From positions 1,736,001 to 1,800,000 of the forward strand of contig OZ025256.1 in the NCBI GenBank assembly GCA_964019135.1: a DNA stretch of 64,000 nucleotides, given 5' to 3'. Position 1 is the stretch's first letter. Each line of letters starts with the position of its first letter. This document shows positions 1 to 10,088 of this stretch, one piece after another. A program made the translations under genes and the position numbers. Under the pieces are notes generated by a model. The model was given only the letters and a program-made list of their open reading frames with translations. It was not told the DNA's origin and did no database searches. The stretch comes from Arenicola marina (taxonomy: Eukaryota; Annelida; Polychaeta; Arenicolidae).

Positions 1-124
1 TGTATTCGAATGTTCAACACCATTTATGAATCGGAGTTATAGCCAATGTTATAGATGGAAGCTGAATATGAATATGATAAATTGCTGTTATCATTTCAAA
101 GAACGCATGTTTACGTTCGAGCTT

Positions 125-130
125 TTTATT
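125..130 (-). terminator. polyA signal of the small discoidin-like gene
   Basis: AATAAA reads on the minus strand here, about 145 bases past the TAA stop at 275-277 of the discoidin-like gene. The position is normal for a 3' UTR, which supports that stop as the true end of the gene. The motif is common in A/T-rich DNA, so this is supportive only. Confidence 0.45.
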
Positions 131-274
131 TTTAATTAGTAAGATTGTAACGTATGACGCCTCATTATTTGATGTACTATGTATTTGATTAACATATAAA
201 TGCCCGTGAACAGCATATTGGTGTTACATATGACAAACAATGAAGGCATTGTCAGTGAAGCGTCTACAACCAAG

Positions 275-3200
275 TTAGTAAACCGCATCTGTGAACCAGT
301 TCATATTTGGTGGTATGAGTACGCCACTGTTTACTTTGTCTTCTATGCTGAGGATGAAGATCTGAATGATGCGAGGGTTCCTTGGTGAATGAATATGGTG
401 GTATTCATTTTTCTTAGTAAGACACGTCATCGGAACAATATGCCAACATAATGTGGTTCCCGTTAGCCACCGTTAGATCACCATCTATAACAATGTATTA
501 ACAGAGGTTGCACATGCTTTACAGAAGACACATACACATGACTCATTGCAGGGAACTAGAATCGCTACTGAGACGATTATTTGAGATAATAATCATTCTC
601 TTTGCCAACGCTCACCATTTGGTACGAGTCGTCCGAGAAGAGCAACTTCAGTTCACGGTTCTGCTCTTCAGGTGCGCAGGTTTGCAAGATTTCGATTCCC
701 ACGAGGACGTGGGTGACCGGGAGGTTGAGCTGGATCCATTCCCCCACCCCGTCACCGTCTGACGCCCACTCGTCCTCTCCCGGTATTACCGACCCGTCGA
801 AGGCTTTCTCAGAGGTGTAGTCTGCAAACGCGCTTGATTCGGTGCACGTGACCCCGGTCAGGTCCACAAGGGAACCTATTGAAAGACAACCAATGAGAGA
901 GTCACCATTTATTTTGCAAAATAACGCCTTTGCATGGGTGACGATAGAAAACGATTGGGCCAAATCGATATACTATCTAGATTGTTGTTATTACTGTTCC
1001 CTGTTCCGTTTGCCCTGTTTTGTTTTGATTTTGTGTGTGTGTGTTTTGTTTTTTGAGCGAATAAACCTCGGCGTCTGCTCCTTGCCAACCAGTTCTGTAT
1101 TATTTTGATTCGTGTGCTCTTCATGGCAATAAAGATTAGTAATATATTATATCAATTACAAGGTAGCGGTAGACCCTCCACCATTACAGGTGGGTGACGG
1201 TAGACACCGTCATTACACGTGGGTGACGGCAGACACCACCATTACACGAGGGTGACGGTAGACACCGCCATTACACGTGGGTGACGGTAGACACCGCCAT
1301 TACACGAGGGTGACGGTAGACACCGCCATTACACGTGGGTGACGGCAAACACCACCATTACACGTGGGTGACGGTAGACACCGTCATTACACGTGGGTGA
1401 CGGCAAACACCACCATTACACGTGGGTGACGGCAGACACCACCATTACACGTGGGTGACGGCAGACACCACCATTACAGGTGGGTGACGGCAGACACCAC
1501 CATTACACGTGGATGACGGTAGACACCGCCATTACACGAGGGTGACGGTAGACACCGCCATTACACGTGGGTGACGGCAGACACCACCATTACACGAGGG
1601 TGACGGTAGACACCGCCATTACACGTGGGTGACGGCAAACACCACCATTACACGTGGGTGACGGTAGACACCGTCATTACACGTGGGTGACGGCAAACAC
1701 CACCATTACACGTGGGTGACGGCAGACACCACCATTACACGTGGGTGACGGCAGACACCACCATTACAGGTGGGTGACGGCAGACACCACCATTACACGT
1801 GGATGACGGTAGACACCGCCATTACACGAGGGTGACGGTAGACACCGCCATTACACGTGGGTGACGGCAAACACCACCATTACACGAGGGTGACGGTAGA
1901 CACCACCATTACACGAGGGTGACGGTAGACACCATCATTACACGTGGGTGACGGAAGACACCACCATTACACGAGGGTGACGGCAGACACCACCATTACA
2001 CGTGGGTGACGGCAGACACCACCATTACACGTGGGTGACGGCAGACACCACCATTACACGTGGGTGACGGCAGACACCACCATTACACGTGGGTGACGGC
2101 AGACACCACCATTACACGAGGGTGACGGTAGACACCGTCATTACACGTGGGTGACGGATTTGATTTGATTTGATTGGGGCTTAACGGCACTTTCAGCCTG
2201 GAAGGCTATATCGTGCCATACTGGTCAATATTAGTCAATATTAAAACCCTGAAAATCAATACATGTGTTAAGAATAAAACCATGAATGCAGTCTTTGTGG
2301 AATCGATTAATAGTTTAATAAAACCCTGAAGATATCAAATAAAATGATTGAGTAGTTTGTCTTAAAACCATGAAAGTGAAGAATGGCGAAACGGTAAAGT
2401 CAAAAATTGTCAGAATATAAGACCATGAGTTGGTTTTTAAAACCAAGCCCCTGAGATTAATAATTACAGCAAAATGCACTGTTTGGCAGCAAACGCTGAA
2501 TATATCATATGCATTTGACTAGATTTATTGTAGATAAATGATCTAAAATCTTTTGCTCTGTTTGGCTGTAAACGTTGACTAGATATATCATATGCACTTG
2601 ACTAGATTTATTGCAGATAAATAATCTAAAATCTTTTGCTGTGGTATATTATTAAATAGGTCTTTTATAGTTTCTGCTCTGTAATATTGATCCCTAGTTT
2701 GTTGAAAGTCAACACACCTCAACAGAATGTGCTCCACAGTCAGGGGTTCCTGACAGGGAACACATTCGGGAGGTGGTTCTCCTTTGAGGAGGTAGCAATG
2801 GGTAAGGTACGTATGTCCAATTCGGAGTCTTTGAATGACAACGTCCCTCCGCCTACCGCGGATTCTTGGCCGTTTGGTACCCACAGTAGGCTGAAGCCGT
2901 GGGTGACGGCAAACACCACCATTACACGTGGGTGACGGTAGACACCGTCATTACACGTGGGTGACGGCAAACACCACCATTACACGTGGGTGACGGCAGA
3001 CACCACCATTACACGTGGGTGACGGCAGACACCACCATTACAGGTGGGTGACGGCAGACACCACCATTACACGTGGATGACGGTAGACACCGCCATTACA
3101 CGAGGGTGACGGTAGACACCGCCATTACACGTGGGTGACGGCAAACACCACCATTACACGAGGGTGACGGTAGACACCACCATTACACGAGGGTGACGGT

Positions 3201-3870
3201 AGACACCACCATTACACGTGGGTGACGGCAGACACCACCATTACACGTGGGTGACGGCAGACACCACCATTACACGAGGGTGACGGTGGACCCACAACCA
3301 TTACACGAGGGTGACGGCAGACACCACCATTCAACGAGGGTGACGGTAGACACCGCCATTACAGGTGGGTGACGGTAGACACCGTCATTACACGTGGGTA
3401 ACGGTAGACACCACCACTACAGGGGGTTGACGGTAGACACCACCATAATACCAGAGTGACGGTAGACACCGCGGTAGATACTGTCGGGCTACGGTAGACA
3501 CTGTCGGGCCACGGTAGACACCACCGCGCCACCGTAGACACTGTCGGGCCACGGTAGACACCACCGTGCCACCGTAGACACTGTCGTGCCACGGTAGACA
3601 CCACCGTGCCACGGTAGACACAGGCGTGCCAGGGTAGACACCACCGTGCTACGGTAGACACAGGCGTGCCACGGTAGACACCGTCGGACCACGGTAGACA
3701 CTGTCGGGCCACGGTAGACACAGTCATGTCACGTTAGACACCACCATCGCGCGTGGGTGAAGGTAGACATAGGCACTTCCTTGTGTTTTATTTGCACTCC
3801 TACCTGTTTCAGTCGCAGTCAGGGCTTGCAGCAGATAACCCGCGGTGAACCACAGTATGGCCGTTCCCAT
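275..3870 (-). CDS. Small secreted discoidin-like (F5/8 C-like) protein, 3 coding exons
   Basis: Exons on the minus strand: 3804-3870, 616-875 and 275-412, giving about 154 aa. Exon 1 encodes a signal peptide: Met, then a hydrophobic stretch (AILWFTAGYLLQALTA), with a stop codon in frame upstream, and ends at a CAG|GTAGGA donor in phase 1. Exon 2 begins after a TAG acceptor with two bases, so the phases fit. It carries the galactose-binding-like half-domain: TGVTCTESS, a KAFDG motif, EWAS, GVGEWIQLNLP and ELKLLFSDDS, ending at ATG|GTGAGC. Exon 3 (acceptor CTAAG, phase 0) encodes a weak beta-strand match (RIIQIFILSIEDKVNSG) and TAA. Exons 1 and 2 are well supported by phase and by paralogues at 10022-10088 and 17689-17948; exon 3 is less sure. 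Likely an extracellular carbohydrate- or surface-binding protein, judging from the family. Intron 1 holds the 29-bp minisatellite and a LINE piece. Confidence 0.6.
1161..2157. repeat. 29-bp minisatellite, first block
   Basis: About 34 tandem units of 29 bp with the core cacgtgggtgacggtagac. Variants alternate cacgtg with cacgag and tagac with cagac or caaac. It lies in intron 1 of the small discoidin-like gene and is broken at its right end by a LINE fragment. The same unit family forms the 5-kb array at 18025-23130. Confidence 0.95.
2158..2897 (-). mobile_element. 5'-truncated non-LTR retrotransposon (LINE) inserted in the minisatellite
   Basis: On the minus strand, 2884-2588 encodes the C-terminal end of a LINE protein (RLRIGHTYLTHCYLLKG, then a CxxC...H...C zinc knuckle with PPECVPCQEPLTVEHILLRC). 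A 3' UTR of about 430 bases follows, ending in an (ATCAA)n tail at 2158-2175. The insert is flanked by cgtgggtgacgg at 2146-2157 and 2898-2909, a possible 12-bp target duplication, though that string is also part of the minisatellite unit. Tail and protein type recall I/Nimb-like elements; I cannot fix the clade. Heavily 5' truncated. Confidence 0.8.
2898..3470. repeat. 29-bp minisatellite, second block
   Basis: Continuation of the 1161-2157 array after the LINE insertion, same 29-bp unit and variants, becoming irregular after about 3290. The LINE evidently entered an existing array. Confidence 0.93.
3470..3745. repeat. 20-bp minisatellite derived from the same motif
   Basis: About 13 units near 20 bp with core gccacggtagacaccgtcgg and variants. 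It shares the gtagacacc core of the adjoining 29-bp array, so it looks like a shortened derivative. It ends 59 bases before the signal-peptide exon boundary at 3804. Confidence 0.85.
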
Positions 3871-4228
3871 CCCTCCACGGTCTGCTCACAGCCCTCGCAG
3901 GGACTGTATTGTAGTGACTTCGCGTCTGGCGTCGAAGTAACTCGGCGCTCAAGTCCTTCGGTCAAAGTCTACCTATTGCATTCCTTTGGTTAAAAAGACC
4001 TTGGCATTGATTCTCCGCCGGATATGAAAACCCAACACATTGTATTGGACGAGTCAGCTAGCAAGTCTAAAACGTGTCACAACTGGAAAGCTGGAAGGAC
4101 GTGTCGATGAACAAAGCACCGAATAATGCCAAGTCTGTGGGTCCGAGGGCATTGTAGCAAATTGAACATAGACTTTTATGACTTGCTTCATTTTTATGTA
4201 CAGGATCCAAAGCACGATGCGAGGCATC
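3871..4228. other. 5' flank of the small discoidin-like gene
   Basis: This should hold the 5' UTR and promoter of the minus-strand gene starting at 3870. I see no TATA box or other clear element, and no second gene. Confidence 0.3.
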
Positions 4229-5790
4229 CTGGTCCCAAGGTGTGGTCTGCTGTGAAATGGACTGATAGACCTTGTCCCAATTTGTGGTCTGCAGTGAAAT
4301 GAAGTGATAGTTCTGGTCCCAATGTGCGGTCTGCAGTGAAATGAACTGATAGTCCTGGTCTCAATGTGTGGTCTGCAGTGAAATAGACTGATAGACCTTG
4401 TCCCAATTTGCGGTCTGCAGTGAAATAAACTGATAGTCCTGGTCCCAATGTGCGGTCTGCAGTGAAATGAAGTGATAGTTCTGGTCCCAATGTGTGGTCT
4501 GCAGTGAAATGAACTGATAGTCCTGGTCCCAAGGTCTGGTCTGCAGTGAAATGAACTGATAGTCCTGGTCCCAATTTGTGGTCTGAAGTGAAATGAAGTG
4601 ATAGTTCTGGTCCCAATTTGTGGTCTGCAGTGAAATGAAGTGATAATTCTGGTCCCAATGTGCGGTCTGCAGTGAAATGAACTGATAGTCCTGTTCTCAA
4701 TGTGTGGTCTGCAGTGAAATGGACTGATAGACCTTGTCCAAATGTGTGGTCTGCAGTGAAATGAACTGATAGTCCTGGTCCCAAGGTGTGGTCTGCAGTG
4801 AAATGGACTGATAGTCCTGGTCCCAATTTGCGGTCTGCAGTGAAATGAACTGATAGTCCTGTTCCCAATGTGTGGTCTGCAGTGAAATGGACTGATAGAC
4901 CTTGTCCAAATGTGTGGTCTGCAGTGAAATGAACTGATAGTCCTGTTCTCAATGTGTGGTCTGCAGTGAAACGAACTGATAGTCCTGGTCCCAATTTGCG
5001 GTCTGCAGTGAAATGAACTGATAGTCCTGGTCCCAATTTGTGGTCTGCAGTGAAATGAAGTGATAGTTCTGGTCCCAATTTGTGGTCTGCAGTGAAATGA
5101 AGTAATAGTTCTGGTCCCAATGTGCGGTCTGCAGTGAAATGAACTGATAGTCCTGGTCCCAATTTGCGGTCTGCAGTGAAATAGACTGATAGACATTGTC
5201 CCAATGTGTGGTCTGCAGTGAAATGAACTGATAGTCCTGGTCCCAACGTGTGGTCTGCAGTGAAATGGACTGATAGTCCTGGTCCCAATTTGCGGTCTGC
5301 AGTGAAATAGACTGATAGACATTGTCCCAATGTGTGGTCTGCAGTGAAATGAACTGATAGTCCTGGTCCCAACGTGTGGTCTGCAGTGAAATGGACTGAT
5401 AGTCCTGGTCCCAATTTGGGGTCTGCAGTGAAATGAACTGATAGTCCTGGTCCCAATTTGTGGTCTGCAGTGAAATGGACTAATATTCCTGGTCCCAATG
5501 TGTGGTCTGCAGTGAAATGGACTAATAGTCCTGGTCCCAATGTGCGGTCTGCAGTGAAATGAAGTGATAGTTCTGGTCCCAATGTGTGATCTGCAGTGAA
5601 ATGAAGTGATAGTTCTGGTCCCAATGTGCGGTCTGCAGTGAAATGAACTGATAGTCCTGGTCCCAATGTGCGGTCTGCAGTGAAATGAACTGATAGTCCT
5701 GGTCCCAATGTGCGGTCTGCAGTGATATGGACTAATAGTCCTGGTCCCAATGTGCGGCATGCAGTGAAATGGACTAATAGTCCGAGATCG
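4229..5790. repeat. 42-bp minisatellite, block 1
   Basis: About 37 units of 42 bp; core tgcggtctgcagtgaaatga plus a variable tail built from ctgatagtcctggtccca. The unit is a multiple of three, so frames stay open for over 500 codons on the minus strand (repeating HFTADHTLGPGLSV and GTRTISSFHCRPHI). Repetitive composition, no upstream exon logic and the identical parallel frames show these are by-products of the repeat. Each unit holds a PstI-like ctgcag. Confidence 0.95.
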
Positions 5791-5869
5791 CAATGGTACA
5801 TGGTGGATACGTATCCCATTAAACAACTATTACTGGACGCCCAAGGGTTAAGCAAAGGTGTCATGCCAC

Positions 5870-6305
5870 TTGAAAAGGTGGCCCTTCGTCAGTTGAAGAA
5901 ATGGCCTTCCGGCGGTTGAAGAGCTGGCCCTTCGGCAGTTGAACAGCTGGCCGTTTGACAGTTATACAGATGGTGGCTCGACACTTTTAGAGCCGGCCGT
6001 TCTACGGTTGTATAAGTAGCCGTTCGACAGTTGAAGAGCTGGCGGTTTGACAATTGAATAGTTGGCCGTTTGACAGTTGAAGAGATGGCCGTTCGACAGT
6101 TCCAGAGATGGCCGTTCTACTGTTGTAGAACTAGCCGTCCGACAGTTAAAGAGCTAGCCGTTGGACAGTTGAAGAGCTGGCCGTTCGACACTCTAAGAGC
6201 TGGCCGTTCTACAGTTGAACAGCTGGCCCTTCGACAGTTGAACAGCTGGCCGTTTGACAGTTGAAGAAATGGCCGTTCGACAGTTGCAGAGATGGCCGTT
6301 CTACG
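5870..6305. repeat. 23-bp minisatellite, block 1
   Basis: Degenerate units of about 23 bp with core gttgaagagctggccgttcg. It separates two blocks of the 42-bp array and recurs at 7330-7770 and 7945-8290. Confidence 0.85.
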
Positions 6306-6306
6306 G

Positions 6307-7245
6307 TAAATGGACAGATAAGCCTGGTCCCAATGTGTGGTCTGCAGTAAAATGGACTGATAGTCCTGGTCCCAATGTGTGTTCTGCAGTGAAATGAACA
6401 GGTAGTCCTGGTCCCAATGTGGGGTCTGCAGTGAAATGGACTGATAGTCCTGGTCCCAATTTGCGGTCTGCAGTGAAATGAACTGATAGTCCTGGTCCCA
6501 ATTTGTGGTCTGCAGTGAAATGAAGTGATACTTCTGGTCCCAATTTGTTGTCTTCAGTGAAATGGACTGATAGACCTTGTCCCAATGTGTGGTCTGCAGT
6601 GAAATGAACTGATAGTCCTGGTCCCAACGTGTGGTCTGCAGTGAAATGGACTGATAGTCCTGGTCCCAGTTTGGGGTCTGCAGTGAAATGAACTGATAGT
6701 CCTGGTTCCAATTTGTGGTCTGCAGTGAAATGAAGTGATAGTTCTGGTCCCAATGTGCGGTCTGCAGTGAAATGAACTGATAGTCCTCGTCTCAATTTGC
6801 GGTCTACAGTGAAATGAACTGATAGTCCTGTCCCAAATTGTGGTCTGCAGTGAAATGAACTGATAGTTCTGGTCCCAATGTGCGGTCTGCAGTGAAATGG
6901 ACTAATATTCCTGGTCCCAATGTGTGGTCTGCAGTGAAATGGACTAATAGTCCTAGTCCCAATGTGCGGTCTGCAGTGAAATGAAGTGATAGTTCTGGTC
7001 CCAATGTGCGGTCTGCAGTGAAATGAACTGATAGTCCTGGTCCCAATGTGCGGTCTGCAGTGAAATGAAGTGATAGTTCTGGTCCCAATGTGCGGTCTGC
7101 AGTGAAATGAACTGATAGTCCTGGTCCCAATGTGCGGTCTGCAGTGAAATGAACTGATAGTCCTGGTCCCAATGTGCGGTCTGCAGTGAAATGGACAGAT
7201 AATCTTGGTCGCAATGTGCGGCATGCAGTGAAATGGACTAATAGT
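6307..7245. repeat. 42-bp minisatellite, block 2
   Basis: Second block of the 42-bp array, about 22 units, ending in the same single-copy junction as block 1 (a stretch beginning tccgagatcgcaatggtac, at 5781 and 7245). Part of a 1.46-kb higher-order duplication. Confidence 0.93.
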
Positions 7246-7329
7246 CCGAGATCGCAATGGTACATGGTGGATACGTATCCCATTAAACAACTATTACTGG
7301 ACGCCCAAGGGTTAAGCAAAGGTGTCATG

Positions 7330-7770
7330 CCACTTGAAAAGGTGGCCCTTAGTCAGTTGAAGAAATGGCCTTCCGGCGGTTGAAGAGCTGGCCCTTCGGC
7401 AGTTGAACAGCTGGCCGTTTGACAGTTATACAGATGGTGGCTCGACACTTGTAGAGCCGGCCGTTGTACGGCTGTATAAGTAGCCGTTCGACAGTTGAAG
7501 AGCTAGCGGTTTGACAATGGAATAGCTGGCCGTTTGACAGTTGAAGAGATGGCCGTTCGACAGTTCCAGAAATGGCCGTTCTACTGTTGTATAACTAGCC
7601 GTCCGACAGTTAAAGAGCTGGCCGTTGGACAGTTGAAGAGCTGGCCGTTCGACACTCTGAGAGCCGGCCGTTCTACGGCTGAACAGCTGGCCGTTCTACA
7701 GTTGAACAGCTGGCCGTTTGACAGTTACATAGATGACGGTTCGACACTTGACGAGAAGGCCGTTCAACGG
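7330..7770. repeat. 23-bp minisatellite, block 2
   Basis: Second copy of the 23-bp block, close to the 5870-6305 copy in unit order. Confidence 0.85.
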
Positions 7771-7774
7771 TAAA

Positions 7775-8290
7775 TGGACAGATAGGCCTGGTCCCAATGT
7801 GTGGTCTGCAGTAAAATGGACTGATAGTCCTGGTCCCAATGTGTGTTCTGCAGTGAAATGAACAGATAGTCCTGGTCCCAATGTGTGGTCTGCAGTGAAA
7901 TGGACTGATAGTCCTGGTCCCAATGTGCGGTCTGCAGTGAAATGGACAGTTGAAGAGCTGGCCGTTCGACAGTTGAAGGGCTGGCCGTTCGAAAGTTGAA
8001 GAGCTGGCCGTTGAACACTTGAAGAGCCGACCGTTCTACGGTTGTAGCACGATCAGTCAGACAGTTGCGGAGCTGGCCCTTTGACAGTTGAAGAGCTGGC
8101 CGTTTGACCTTTCAAGAACGGGCCGTGCGACCGTTGAAAGCTGGCCGTTTGATAGTTGAAGAGCAGACCGTTTGACAGTTGAAGAGCTGGCCGTTCGACA
8201 GTTGAACGGCTGGCCGTTTGACAGTGGAAGAGCTGGCCGTTTGACAGTTGAAGAGCTGGCCGTTTGACAGTTGAAGGGCTGACCTTTCGT
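7775..8290. repeat. 42-bp block 3 followed by 23-bp block 3
   Basis: Four or so 42-bp units (7780-7945) pass directly into 23-bp units (7945-8290), a third and shorter round of the same higher-order pattern. Confidence 0.85.
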
Positions 8291-9695
8291 CGGATTTACA
8301 GGTCAATCCATGATATGAGGACAGAGCCACGCGGGCGCGGAGGCATGTGGGAGGTCTTCGGTTCAAAGCACATTATTCGGATTAAGGGATCAGATTTAAC
8401 TATAATTATCAGATATAGACTGGGATACTACTGACCGATAGGTATAACCAGACAAGACACGACACACGGATAAAAACGTATTGTGATGTAAACTATAACT
8501 TCAGCTTTAATGGCGCGAATATGACGCCCGTTCATTAGCCAAATTTCAAACAATCCTGTGACGTCATTTCCAGGTCGAATTGCACCCGCAATCGATGATC
8601 ACTCTTGAGAACCATCTTACAACACTTAATTATGTTGGTAACGTTTGAGGAAGGCACTTTTGAATTGTACGACAAAATGTGACCGTGATGATGATCGTTT
8701 TTAACACAGGAAGTTCCATAAAGAATTTTCCGCCAGCTCTGGAACCGGAAGTAAGATAGGAACATACTGTTTTTTTATGATACAAGCAAACATGAAACCT
8801 CATTTGCTACAAGGTGACGCCACTCGTAATGTTTCCGATCTTTGACGAATTTTTCAATGTACCTAAACTGACGTCATCGTGACGTCATATGGCTGATCCG
8901 AAAAATCTCAGAAATTAATCTCTTTTATATTTCTATGCACTCCTAGGACCACAATATCTTGAATCTTACTGAGTCAAGCCACAGAGAAACTGTTTAAGTC
9001 ATCTTTTGCATTTTTCATAAAACATAAAATGTCATTTCACGCGAAAATGATTACGACGAGTCAAACGAGTCAACATACACGAAATATGCATATTAAAGAG
9101 TAGCACATCCTGAACTCGCGCAACGTCTCTAGCCCTAATATGAACAGAAAAAAATCACTATGACCTTGACCCTTGACTTACATATACCATCAACGCACTT
9201 GGCCTCTTCATAGCCCATATCTATCACTTGGTGACGCATAACGTTCGTACATGGCACTGCGAGCCATTCAGCATTCGGACAAGCAAACCAACAGACACGC
9301 TGACACATTTATGAACAATATATGGCAACATACCATGCATATCATGAAGGGTGTCAATTTAAATACCAAGAATTATCTGGTAGAATTGTACAACAGTGAC
9401 TGTTCACTTGTCAACTTCTATATTTGCCAACGTGTACCGTAAATAATGTTCGATTAAAATGTCTGAGACGTATGACAGTGATTAAATGATTATTGGTATG
9501 ATTATTATTATTAGGATTTTTTGTATGTAATTATTTTACAAAGTTTCTTATGTTCACCTGTTTGCATTATTTCCACATAGCAGCATTTTTGGTATTCGTA
9601 TTGTTTACTATTTTTAGTATGTCATCAAATGTAACCTTGTTGCCACATATATTCGTTCTGGTTAAAAAATAATAAATGTATTTTGACCCTACACT
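8291..9695. other. Gene-free stretch with CRE-like sites and a possible dispersed repeat
   Basis: No supported coding region. It contains perfect TGACGTCA palindromes at 8559-8566, 8869-8876 and 8880-8887; the last two are 11 bp apart. A segment at about 9085-9330 (gtagcacatcctgaa, then tgaccttgaccc, then a cagac/caaac-rich end) resembles one at about 48860-49125, suggesting a dispersed non-autonomous element, low confidence. Confidence 0.4.
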
Positions 9696-9699
9696 CTAC

Positions 9700-9945
9700 A
9701 CCGCTAGACCATGGTATACACCGTCAGGCCATGGTATGCACCGTCATGCCATGGAATACACCATCAGGCCATGGTATACACCGTCAGGCCATGGTATACA
9801 CTTTCAGTCCATGGTGTACACCATGACATTGGTATACACCGTCAGGCCATAGTATACACCATCAGGCTATGGTATGCACCGTTTTAACATAGTATATACC
9901 GTCATACCAATGTAGCCACTTTCGTTCTCGGGCAGATACAGTCAT
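9700..9945. repeat. 20-bp degenerate minisatellite
   Basis: About 12 imperfect units near 20 bp, core caccgtcaggccatggtata. It borders the signal-peptide exon relic at 10022 much as the 20-bp array borders the intact exon at 3804. Confidence 0.85.
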
Positions 9946-10021
9946 GCCACAATAGACACCACCATTGCGCGTAGGTGAAGTTAGAGAGAGGCACTTCGTT
10001 GTGTTTTATTTGCACTCCTAC

Positions 10022-10088
10022 CTGCTTCAGTCGCAGTCAGGGCTTGCAGCAGACAACTCGCGGTGAACCACAGTATGGCTGTCCCAAT
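10022..10088 (-). pseudogene. Relic of the signal-peptide exon, start codon lost
   Basis: Aligns base for base with the intact exon at 3804-3870, and the flanking sequence is also similar. It keeps the hydrophobic run (GTAILWFTASCLLQALTA) and the CAG|GTAGGA donor in the same phase, but the initiator is ATT in place of ATG, with an in-frame TGA upstream and no other ATG. No matching domain exon was found downstream on the minus strand before 875. It looks like a partial tandem duplicate left after rearrangement; use of a near-cognate start is possible but unlikely. Confidence 0.6.

Noticed and set aside
4054-5864. Open frames of 590 and 556 codons on the minus strand
   Set aside because: They are two readings of the 42-bp array; the unit is a multiple of three, so frames stay open by repetition. 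The peptide is purely repetitive.
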